Shown here in pieces: positions 32,153 to 44,100 of a DNA stretch of 64,000 bases. The stretch is from NCBI GenBank assembly GCA_951799405.1, contig OX637363.1:3844001-3908000 (forward strand), in the 5' to 3' direction. The DNA comes from Agapetus fuscipes (lineage: Eukaryota; Arthropoda; Insecta; Trichoptera; Glossosomatidae). Under the pieces are notes generated by a model that saw only the letters and a list, made by a program, of their open reading frames with translations, did no database searches and had not been told where the DNA came from. Positions within the stretch are counted from its first letter, which is position 1. Each line of letters starts with the position of its first letter. Made by a program: the position numbers and the translations under genes.

Positions 32153-32749
32153 GGTTAACCCCATTAAGCGCCAAAAATCTCAGCACCACAAGGGACCAAA
32201 AAGGCCAAAAATGTGATGGATGGGCGGTGTCAACTCAGATGCAACTAAGGCAAACATACGTTGCTGGCAATGGGTAGGCGAGAGTGATGGATAAAAGTGG
32301 AGAAGAAAGGAGAGGATTCAGCCAAGGTACATCCTGGGTTGTCGAGCTTATGATTATAATAATGATGATATACGTCAGTGCGTCTGACTTGTATTGACTT
32401 GCCCTCTATAGAAGTGATTCATAAACACATCTACGTGAGAGCTAGCAAGTGTTTGCCTGTTTGTAAGAGACAACAGAATGACTGACACTTTTCTACGCAA
32501 ATATTGTAGTAGGCAAACTCCTAGACAGGAGAATATCAACTTGATTACATAAATATTTTTTATGTTTCAGCACTGTTCTAAGAAAAATTATAAAAGTGTA
32601 AAAAAATAATCTAGTAAATCTTCTTGCATAAATGTTTTTGCAGATGAGGTACATGTTCATTATTTATTTTGCATACTTTGAATTAAAATTATTGTCTTAG
32701 GAATTGCTTCCTTGCTTGCAAATACTGCGCAAAGGTTGGGTTGGGCTGA

Positions 32750-33360
32750 ATATGTTCATAGAAGGCCTGGATAGAGCACTCTCCATGGAAAAGCAAATAT
32801 CAGGGATTGTAAGCTCAACCTTTTGCCATCTGAGGCAGATAAGACGCATTCGCAGCTGCCTACCTGTTGATGCAGCAAGAACTCTGGTGAATGCGTTGGT
32901 GGTCTCAAGGTTGGACTACTGCAACAGCCTGATGCTTGGCCCCCGAATGTACAATTGTCTAGGTTACACACTGTCTTCAATGTCGCAGAAAAAATCTTTT
33001 TTGGAGGACACAAAACTGATCATGTCACTTTATTGCAGTGTCTTCAGTGTCTGCATGTCCCGGAGAGAGTGGAGTATTAAGTGTGCCTTATGGTATTCAA
33101 CTCTCTCAGAGGAGCGGCCCCGTCTTATTTGACTGAACTGTGTGAGGTTGAGGAGATTGTTGGTAAGCGGTGCACCCTTCGCTGAGCGAGAGGTGATGCT
33201 ATCGACAGGCTGAAAATGCCACCTCGACGGAGCAGAATGGGCTTTGGGGATAGGGCGTTTGGCTCAGCAGGATCCTTGTGCTAGAACCAGCTACCTCTGA
33301 AGCTGAAGGGGAAGACTGGTGAAGAACGCTTCAAGAAGAAGTTGAAGAGTTGCCACTAAA
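32750..33360 (+). pseudogene. L2/CR1-like LINE RT C-terminal remnant
   Basis: Encodes LRQIRRIRSCLPVDAARTLV, VVSRLDYCNSLMLG, then frameshifted pieces ending ERFKKKLKSCH. LDYCNSL is a typical L2/CR1 thumb motif. Confidence 0.82.
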
Positions 33361-34068
33361 CGGCGCCCAAAAGAGAAAACAAATTATCCAACTATATATA
33401 TAAATATAGATAAAGCCACCGGCACGGAATCCCAAACGAATGATCACCGACCATCCGCGAAGAAGGAAAAGAGCTAAAGGTCTAGACTATAATGGAGGAA
33501 TGCGGCTCAGCTCCTACAAGTTGCAAACTGGAGAACAGTGTCGGAGGACAGGGGGAGTTGTTGGCAGAAGTTAAAGTAGGCCAAGACTCAAGGGCTTTAG
33601 GGCCATTAAAAAGAAGGACTGCATCTTTGAAGAATTATTGAATTACAAATGTAACTTCGCTACACAAATGGTGCAACTCTTACCATTTCATTCCTGAAGG
33701 GGTCACATTGGGCTTTGATCTCAAATAACTTGTATGTTAGGGCACTCGTATCTCGAGGTACCACTGTATTTGGTTTACTTTGTAAAATATATTAATTAAA
33801 ATCACAATGAAGTAACTCGCATGAACTCACATTATAATTCTCCGTACTGATATTTCGCAATCCTTGTTTGTTCAACAGGCTTATCCAAACACATCTGCGT
33901 TTATAAAAAGACATATTTGTTTGGAAAGAAAATCATTAACGTCTTACCTCACGCATTACGGCAATCTTCACTGAAAAATATATCCTCGTTTACTGTAAAT
34001 ATCTCTTAAGATGTGTTGTTTCGGTGATACCTTACATTTAAGTTGAAATTACGGTCGTTTGACTAATT
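33361..34068. other. Intergenic, unassigned
   Basis: A GC-richer 200-bp stretch at 33420-33650 looks TE-derived. No gene. Confidence 0.35.
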
Positions 34069-34560
34069 TACAATAATAATAACTACACAGTTAAAATATT
34101 TTATTAATCGGTTTTTAGACAAACCGTTATAAGAGAACTTACATTATTCTCGACATTTCGTTAGCGACGTAGTTCAGGAGACACCCTCTCTGCACGATGA
34201 CTGAGGATGAACTCAGAAAGGGTGTCTCCTGAAGGCGTTAGCTACGTCGAGAATAATGTAAGTTCTCTTATAACGGTTCATCTAGTATCCGATTAATAAA
34301 TTTTAACTGTGTAGCAGTGGCGAAGGGTGCCATACAAGCCGGTTTCCATCGGTTTCCCGTTTAAAATGAGGCAGAAATGATAATAAAGTAGACTGCATGG
34401 TTTCAATGGGGAAAAAATATGTATTGTTTCTTTGGTTTTAAATGTATTTTTTTACTTTGTGTCTATATTTTTTAACTACTTTGTTACATCATTTTAAAAG
34501 GGAAGCCGATGGGAACCGGCTTGTATGGCACGATTCACCACTACTGTGTAGTTATTATTG
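34069..34560. mobile_element. E foldback element carrying a nested hAT-like MITE
   Basis: Arms (taataataactacacagttaaaat and ttaagagaacttacattattct) recur inverted on the right. The right terminus is split by the 229-bp MITE 34315-34543, flanked by CTGTGTAG on both sides. Confidence 0.82.
34315..34543. mobile_element. 229-bp hAT-like MITE, second copy
   Basis: Begins CAGTGGCGAAGGGTGCC. Exact 8-bp duplication CTGTGTAG at 34307-34314 and 34544-34551. Same family as 7934-8138. Confidence 0.88.
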
Positions 34561-34725
34561 TAGATACCTTCAATGATTTTTAATTAACCAAAACAACTAC
34601 CTGCACAGTTTTCCTGAGCTTTTTCTTTTCATTTAGTATAGAGTCCATGTAGCTATTGTTCAAACACACCCTTAAAAATGTGTTAATAACAGATCTTCTA
34701 ATATTGCGAAGAAGATAAAACTTAC

Positions 34726-34995
34726 GCCAAAAGCTAATGTAGAGTTTAGCAGAGTAACAACCAAGTAAGAGTTCGTTCCCACTTGTCGGGTGTCGGATCT
34801 GTGTATTAATCTGAGGTTCCAGTCGCGGAACATTTCGGACAAAATCGGTTTCCGATAAGTGTGAATAGCTTCATACATAATGTTCTACCACTGGAACCTC
34901 CGATTAATATACAGATCCGACACCAGACAAGTGGTAACGAGCTCTAGGGTGTAAAGCAATGCTCCTAGTTGTTGGAGCTGTAGCAACCTCATCGA
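34726..34995. repeat. Single 89-bp satellite unit split by a MITE, just upstream of the 14-TIL gene
   Basis: Unit halves at about 34731-34767 and 34947-34994. The insert (about 34768-34945) has 54-bp inverted ends (acttgtcgggtgtcggatc). Confidence 0.8.
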
Positions 34996-35092
34996 CAACT
35001 ATATCAACAGTGTATTCTGATACAGACAGTTACAATTCCTTTATTTTTTTATTAGGACCTTAAACGGAATTTTGGGATGAAAAGTGAATAAA

Positions 35093-35192
35093 ATGGGATT
35101 CAAGAATTGTGTGTGTATTTTACTTTTAATTTTCAACACTTCTTATGGGTTAATTCGTCCAAATGATACAAGTCCATTGCCTCCTGTTTATG
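35093..35192 (+). CDS. 14-TIL gene exon 1: signal peptide
   Basis: The ATG sits in context ataaaATGG (A at -3). It encodes MGFKNCVCILLLIFNTSYG, a basic start, hydrophobic core and small-residue cleavage region, then LIRPNDTSPLPPVY. Donor gtaagt, phase 1 out. No TATA box is evident in the 90 bases upstream. Confidence 0.88.
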
Positions 35193-38100
35193 GTAAGTCA
35201 GAATCAATATAAGTATAGTTGTTTTTTTTTTTTACTTTTCTAGTATCAAGACTTTAGCTTTATGTGTACCTAAATATTCTTACTTTCTTGATGTCACTAT
35301 CACCTTGTAGTCTCACCACCATTCTTCAGGACTCTTTGTCTTGGGCAGTCTCAGTTCATGGTCCACTGACACCCAGGTGTTCAGCCTCAAATTACACATT
35401 ATATTTGAACAGCTGCGACATTTAATTTTTCATAAGAAATTTGATTTATTTATTCGACAATTTTTCCTTTAGCGCCATACTGTGAAATATCACCTCTAGG
35501 GCGCTTTGCACCATTAGTTGTTTTTTGTACCTATACATAAAAATATTTGATGGTTAAAAAATATAAAACTACAAGTTGAACAGAAAACAGTCCATTAGTG
35601 CTGCTGTGAATAAATTGGTTGTTCCAAAACGATTTAATAAAGCAAAAAACTTGGATTTTGCCTTTTGCATAGCTGGCCCTGTGCTCTAAAATGCCTTACC
35701 CCATGAGCTTACAGCCGTAGAGAATGGAAGTGCATTTAAGTCGGGATTGATATTTGTTTGTTTGGGAGAAGTTACAGTTGAACAGTGCCCTTGCAGTGAT
35801 TTATCACAAAACGGCACTATGAATATCGTCTTATTATTATTGTTATTTGTATATTTTCCTTGTATGTACTTAGAGGGCTCTTGAGGTGTGATACACACAA
35901 AAACAGCGCTCACCAAATAAATCAGCCTAATTTAATTTTTGTTATTAAGCCTATGTATTATTATCATGGCTCATTCTGAAGACAAGGTCTCACAACTCTA
36001 ATTATGGTTGTGTTTACAGATTGTTTTGGTGTGAATGAAGTTTGGAGTAAATGTGCCTCACCTTGCAACACCTGTGAAGTGGCACGTGGGGAGGCTTCCT
36101 GCAACTTCCTCGTCTGCAACGAAGGATGTGACTGCATGGATGGATATCACAGGAATGAACAAAACGTCTGTGTATCCAAAGAGGAATGCTATGGAGGTAA
36201 GGCAATATTTTATATAGACGGTTAAAAGGCAGTAGGGCCTAAGCCACATAAACATCTTCTGATGTTTCGCTTTCACAAGCAGAAAGCATCTTCATGGCGA
36301 GTTTTCAAAGCGCCGTGGCGGTTTTCGTTGTCTTTGCGGACGCGTGTTGGTATCAACTGATTGAACTGATTGTTTTCGAACACAGATTGCAAGCGGTTGA
36401 ACTGTTTCTTTGGCTGACCACTACAAAGCGTTGAGCAATAGTCAATCCGAGACATCACAAACGCGCCCACTAGGGTCTTGACTGCATCTGACGGTAGACA
36501 CTTTCTAATAGCCTTTATTTGGCGAAGTGAAAAAAAAGAGGAAGCTATTGTGGTATATACCTTTACCAAAGACCGGTCACTAAAAGTCCATCCAGCCTTA
36601 CAGGAACTGGGTCTTGCTTGAGCATTGGCGCTTCATACAGCAAAGACCAAGCTCGCAGAGGGCTTTTGAGGTGTGATACACACAAAAACAGCGCTCACCA
36701 AATAAATCATCCTAATATTGTTATTATTATTATTATTGGGCTGCAGCGCCATGGAAGAAGAAATCAAGTGATATTCCGAGGCGTTCTTGATTGTATACTG
36801 TTGATCATATGGATTGGTTTATCTGTTGTTGGAGACAATTTCTGCCCTTGAGAACAAGTTAAAAATGATGAACGTGGTGTCTCTTCCAGTTTGCTCAGAT
36901 CCGAATGCCGAGTACAATGACTGTGGAGACACGTGCCCTGTAACCTGCAACAACAAGGACAAGCATCCCGGCAAGTGTTTGGATGTTTGCTACAAGCGCG
37001 GCGGCTGTCGCTGCAAGGCGGGCTTTGTCAAGAACATAGACGGAAAGTGCATCAAACCAGAGGAATGCCGTAAGTGTTTTTTATCTACAACTTGTCTAGA
37101 CAACTACTTCCTTGACTTATAGATTGATATGAGGCTGACCACCCATACTGCAAAAATGGTTCACGTTGCCAATGTCCCCGCTGTTCCAGGGAAGGCCGGC
37201 AAAAGTTGCAGGGCTTATGTTCATTAGAGGTTTGGATTTTAATTTGTAAGTAGGTACACATTCAGCATTTGTAACATTAAGGATTCACATTACATGCAAG
37301 TTCGCGTTTAAACATGCCGCATGTGGACTTACAATATTAAAACCAAATCTCAATGGACATACACCCTGCAACTCATGTGACATTGGCAAAGTGAATCATT
37401 TTCTACAGCGTGGGTGGTCAGCCGCATACCAACCTATAAGTCAAGGAACATACACAACAAATGACATTTTTAAGATCAACAAATAATAAAATGTATGTAG
37501 GTACCTACATCAAAACCAAAAAATAATGCAAAATTCCAATTTAAAAACCCTAGTCCTAGCTGTAGTCGCCAACATCATAGATCAAACGCGATTTATTTCT
37601 GTCCTTGCATACTTCTTTCATTTCATCCCGAGTCAGAACCTTCTGCATACAAGTTCTCCTTTTATTATGACTCCAGATATATCCCAATTATCATCGTCCA
37701 GTATCACCCACCGGCCGTGGGAGCGTAAAAATGCTCACCATAAGACTCTGCCATTCTAATCAATAAATTATTTATCCAGCCAAATGTGAAGAAAATGAAG
37801 TGTATCGCCGCCAGCCCCCATGTGATGCCAGATGCTCTGATTTGAGATCAAAATGTGACGCAAGGGAACCATCTTGCTGTTGCGTAGATGGATATGCAAG
37901 AGATGAAAATAACAAGTGCGTACCCATCAAGGAATGCCCACGTAAGTGAATGTTATCTGTAAGGCCCGGTATATTCAAGTTTAGTAATATTTTAGTTAAT
38001 TATTACTTAAACTATTATTCAAAATACTCAAATTCGAGTTAACTCAAACCGAAAATTACTGAAGTAACAAGCCCCGCCCCCAAATCTTTGAAATTATTAC

Positions 38101-41100
38101 AATGCCATTCAGAAGCTTTAAAACAAAGTGCAGTTTAACAGACTTCAATCTTTGCTCAATATGGGAGCACGTCTAATATATAATTTTAAAAATTCCATTA
38201 CCCCTACATTAAGAGACCAGCTTTACTTGCTTAAAATTGGAGAAAAGATTGAGTACAAAATCTGTTTAACTGTCTTTAATCAACACAGTGTGTTGCCCCA
38301 CAGAATATTTCAGAGCTTTGTGGGAAGGACTCAGTGGATGGTAAGCGGCTGGCATTAAGATCTGCAAGTAGTACTAACTAATAGTTTTAAAACGGTCGAC
38401 CAGTCCGTAGCTCAGTGGTAATACTGTGGACTCTGAATGGGAAGGTTGTGGGTTCGAATCCCGGCGGAGAACAAAAAATATACCATTTATATTTTCAAAT
38501 TTGCTCTTCGCTGGGTTGAAAAATTCATAAACCTTTACCAATGACCGGTCACCAAAGGTCCATCCAGCCTTACAGCAACTGAATCTTGCTTGAGTATTGG
38601 GGCTTTGCAGCGACAACCAAGCTCGTACACCTCTGCAGCACTACAAAACAAGTGTCATAGATCCCTAGAGTCTCTAGAATCTAGGGAGTCTCTCGCACAG
38701 GATTTCTTAAAAAAAAAAAATACTAGCCGGCCCTATGCTGTGGAATACCCTACCCCATGAGGTAAGAGCCGTAGAGAGTGCAAATGCATTTAAGTGGGGA
38801 TTGAAGACATGTTTGTTTCAGAGTTGTTACAGTTGAACAGTGCCCTTGCAGTGATTTATCACAAAATGGTAATATAAATATTGTCTTATTATTATTATCT
38901 TACAGCAAAGCAATGTCCCGCCAACGAAGTGTACAACCCGTGCCCCATCCCGTGTCCCAGAGAGCAGACGTGCGCAGACCGCATAGATGACGGTCAAGTC
39001 GGCACTTCCTGCCCCACCGACCTGGAGACCAGGGAGTGTGTGCCGCGCTGCGAGTGCAAGACTGGCATGGTCAGGCTGTATTCTGATGGGCCGTGCGTGG
39101 ATGAGTTCAATTGTAAGTAGGCATTTTTATATTTTAACCCCGCCACCTTCAGGTTACTTTCCAAGAAATAGCGGAAAAAGAATCGGGAATCAAAACCACA
39201 ATGTATGTACCCCTGACTTTTGAAGCATATATTTTATCGACTGTTAAAAGTACTGTGGTGTCAGTGAGCTTCAGAGAAACACCCACAGATGGCGCTTTGA
39301 GACAAATAAACTCATACGCAAAATCAAACAAGCATTCTTCATAAGGAATGAGATTTGAGCCATCAGGGAGATATTCCATTGATTATCTCAAGGCATGGTA
39401 CTTGGCCTCCCAAATCCGGCTCCGCTGGATAACAAGAACCAAGGTGGTCTCAACCTTTCTTTGTAGAGCTAGTTTCTCGGATAAAGAGTACCAACTGGGT
39501 CGATTCCACCCGAAGCCTTGCCTATGTGAGGAGCAGTGCAAATTGCCCCGTAGGTACTGGTAATGAATCAGTGGCTTGCACTAAGACGGAAACTCACCGC
39601 CTGCACCACACACACATACACACACACGTGTGTTACGGAAGGAATCGTGCGGGTGCTTTTGTTACCTCCCAAACGGTCCTATCTCTCCGTGCACACATAC
39701 ATACGCAATCGGAAGTGCGGATACTTTTGACCTTCCAAACGTAACCCTCCATCTGCGTACACATACACACAGCCGGGAGTAATTGTTGGGCAATTTAAGA
39801 TTCCGACGTTGCTACCCGCGCTACACACGCATCGTGGAAGCTGGAACGAGGGACATCGAGCAACCGCTCTGTCCAAACACCTCTACCAGACATCCCGCGT
39901 GCTCCCAACAAGGAGAGATATCGAGGCTGGACGTCAGCACTCTGTCTCTCCCATCTAGTGCTACAAATGAACAATAAGTGCTACAAAGTGTGTAAAGCAC
40001 TCTCAATGAACCTGACTGTAACAATATTTCACTGGTTGTGTAATTAAGGGCATAACAATACTTATAAATTTAAATGTCAATAAAAAACTAATTCAAACCT
40101 TAACAGTACGTAGGGCATAAGCGACAAAAACTTAATTGTTCAGGAAAGCAGTTTAATGTTTGAGATTGCAAATTGCATAACTTTTTTATTTTTTATCACA
40201 TTTTTTAAATCAAAACAGCTCTAAAATTAAAAGAAAAAAAATAATGCGCTTACTGGCATTCCTATGAATGTGGCTATGTCATAAGCACCTTTGGGACAGA
40301 GAAGGCCAAAATCTTGTCGGGTACACCAAAACCATACTTTGAAAATGCAGTTGCTTGCTTGGGCTTAAACAACAAAAGAATCATTGTAGAGCTGTGAGAG
40401 TTAGTGCATTTGAAAGAACGGAAAATTTTAAGTAGGATAGCATTCATAACTCATTTTTGACCAAAACGTTGTTATGCCCTTTCAACTTCCTTTTGACCGT
40501 CAATATGAAAAATCACAAAACGTTACACAAACAATTAAAAGCTTAGCCTGCCCTTGAGGAACTAACTTGTCTAGAATTGTAATGACCATACGCTCGTAAC
40601 AATGGTAAATAGGTTACATACTGCATACACTTCTTAAGAAAGCATTTTCTCCTTTTTTATCAATAGGTTGCAATGACACAAATGCAGAGTTTGTCCGTTG
40701 TCCGCTAAGTTGCAAAGGTGGCACCTGTGATCAACCAGAGGTCTCCTCTTGTGCACCATTCTGCCCCGCACCAGGATGCCAGTGCAAGCCAGGGTACATC
40801 AAGGATGCAGAAGGAAAGTGTGTTGAGCCTTCAGAGTGCCGTAAGAACTGAATTTGACATTTCATTAACATCCCATCAAAAATATATTATGGAATATGTC
40901 TTATATGTATGTCTTCTATTCATAATTGTTAATGTTTTTGCTTGTCTGTTTTATCACCATGTATTTGTCATTTTATGTTACTGTTGTTTTATGTTGTTAC
41001 TATTTGTTAATGTATTATTTTTTGTTCAATTTTCTATTATTGTATTCGTTTTCTTTAATATTTATCACATTTTTGTTATTCTAATGCAGCGTTTTTCAAC

Positions 41101-44100
41101 CTGTGGGTCGCAACCCCCTGGGGGGTCGCAGAGCCTCTGTAGGGGGGTCGCGAGAGGTCAAGAAAACATACAACATATAATTTGTGAGACTTAAATAAAA
41201 AGTCGATAAGAGTTAAAATTATTATATTAAATTAAATATATTCAAAAAAGGGTTGGGGGGTCGCGAAATATTTTTTGATACTAGGGGGGTCGTGTCATGA
41301 AAAAGGTTGAAAAACACTGTTCTTATATATTTCCAGATGTTTTAGTAGGTATATTTATTATTCATAAAATAATTATTTTCCACACCTTGCTCTTTGTTTT
41401 ATTTATTCTAATTCGGCTTTAGTAGTTTGGCCAGTCAATAGCTCAGTAGCATTTTTTTCAGTGTAGCTGTATATTGTTCATTGTGTACACTTCAAAATAT
41501 AATTTTATTCGGAAAAATATGGTCCTTTTTTACATTTAACCGTTTGAATATGGGTGGCATGCATCCTGAGCAGACTAGCACTTAGGGCCTGTTGCACCAG
41601 AATCCAATCAGAAAAAACAAAATTAAGTATGATATCTCCTATCAAATCAAAAAAAATGTTGCATGTACGTAAATCAGCTGATGTACATCATCCTTCCTGT
41701 TCAAATTGGATCATATTATTACTCACTTCCGAAAAATATTTAATCAAGGTCCTTACCAGAATAAAGCAATCAAGTATTGATTGGAGGTTGGTGCAACAGG
41801 CCCTTAAAGGCTGGTGTCGAATGTTGAAGGTATGTATGTCATTGTTAAAATCAGCTGTTTCGAAGGTAGGAAAACAATTAATGTATAAAAAAAAATACTC
41901 AAGGAATATTTTAATATTGAAAAAAAAATCACTGGGAACTGGTAAACTAACATCTTTATATTTCTAGCTCCAAAGAAATGCGGGGTCAATGAATGGTGGA
42001 ATGCCTACCCCGGCTTTTGTAAGTTTGAAGAGACCTGCGAGTCTGCCCTACAAGACTATATCAGAGACTGTACCACTCCTCGGCCTGGAGAGCCAAGATA
42101 TAAACCACGGTGTGAGTGCCTCAATGGATATGTGCGGCACAATGGAACTTGTGTGTCTAATGCCATATGTAAGTATATTTTAAGTTTGACCCTTCAACTG
42201 CGGGCGACACACATAGGCCGTAAGTGTAAATTTGCATAAAGTGTGACTGTCAATCATAGGCGTCATCTGTTCATCATTCCTGACATTGTTCAAGAATTCA
42301 AAACTCTGCAAGTGCAAATATGTGTTTAACCCTTGCTATTTTTATTCTTGGATAACAAATATATTTAACTGTTCACATAGTTTGTAGTGTCCTCAATCAA
42401 TGAAGGTAGAACATCAATAAATGTTTTTAAAAAACGATGTACTTGAAAAAGTATTCCATACTGCGGGTATCCATATAGCTAGAATATTCAGAAGCAAAAC
42501 GGTTTAAAAGACCTGTGACTCTGTTCTACAAAATAACATACCTGGCATCTGTAAGATTGAAGAGGCCTGCGAGTCTACGCTTCAAATCTACATCAGGAAC
42601 TGTACAGGGCTGTAGCTAGAGTCGAATTTGAGGTAGGGCAGCATTGGTTACAGGTAGGGCGGAAGTAAAAAAAAATCATAATATCTGCCCTGGAAGCACG
42701 GGCTCCTAAATCAATCCCCATGTAGAACTTCGTTCAGATCAACTGATTTTGTTTTTTTTTTCAAAGGCTAGAAATACCATGCCAGCCATTCTCTCGTGAC
42801 CCATTGACAGTCTTTGAGGCCTATTGATTGCAGTTAACGTTAAAAATTTCAACTTTAAGATTTTGTGTTGCCAGTATATAAAAAAAGTGTGACAGCTGGT
42901 GTTTACCCACATATGTAGGTAGGTACCTACTCTTTGAGTTTAGGTACCCATTTCTTTTCCTACTGCGTAAAGTTTGGTTAATTTCTACAATTTTTTTATC
43001 TCAAACTATGAACAAACAATTTAAGTAATTATAATAATTTGTCTTAGTTTTTGGTATTTTTAAGGTAGGGCATTGTGATTTCAAGGTAGGGCATTGCCCC
43101 ACAATGCCCCCCCCCTAGCTACGGCCGTGGAACTGTACCATTACATTTCCTGCAAAGCCAAGAGAAAAGCTACGGTGTGAGTGCCTCAATGGATATGTAT
43201 GGCAAAATGGAACCTGTGTTCCTAATGGAATATGTTAATTAAATAAAGTTTTACACTTTCACTTTCATGGTCCGTGTTAAATGATATAGTTTTTCTCGGT
43301 TTTTACCATTTTTTTTACCATTTCTATTTGCAGTAATTTTTTCTGCCGATGTTTCATTCCCTCGAACAGGGAACATTTTCAAGGCTTGAAGCGACGGGGC
43401 ACCTTTATCCTCTGTTCGTTTGCTTTTTGCAACTACTGAGGCGAACGAAGGATAAAGGTGTCCCGTCGCTTTGAGCCTTGAAAATGTTCCCCGCTCGAGG
43501 GAATGAAATGTCGGCAGACAATCTAATCTAAGTTGCAAAGATATGTTACATTGGAGATTCACATTACATGCATTTTCACAACCAGACACGTACAAGTTTG
43601 CGCTTGCACATGCCACATGTGAACCTACAACATAAAAACCAAATCTGGATATACACCCTGCAACTCTTGCCGTCCTTCCCTGAGTCAGGGGTGACATTGG
43701 CAAAGTGAACCAATAAAAGACAAAATTACTGCAAATAGAACATGGAATATGTTAATTCTTTCTAATTCTTCATTTTTTAGGTTGCAAAGACCTAAACGCA
43801 GAGGCAGTCAGTTGTCCTTACCCGTGTGATGGTACGTGTGAGGTGTTGCCAGCACCAGGATGCCAGGTGCAGTGCAGGTACATGGGCTGCAAGTGTGAAA
43901 GAGGATTCGTCAAGGACCCCAATGGAAGATGTGTGAATCCAAAAGACTGTAGTGAGTTCCCTTGAATTACTCTCATTTTAAATCGTCCGGTCAAAAGCTC
44001 AGCTGCTTGCATTATATGCCGTGAGCCGGGGTTCGAATCCCACTAAGGGTGTCAGAAATGGGGTGCCAGACAATGAAGACCACTGTGGCAATTTGATAAC

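Noticed and set aside
41554..41967. A 137-codon frame running up to TIL exon 7
   Set aside because: It spans a Harbinger-like MITE and its composition is intron-like. The real exon starts after the acceptor at 41967.
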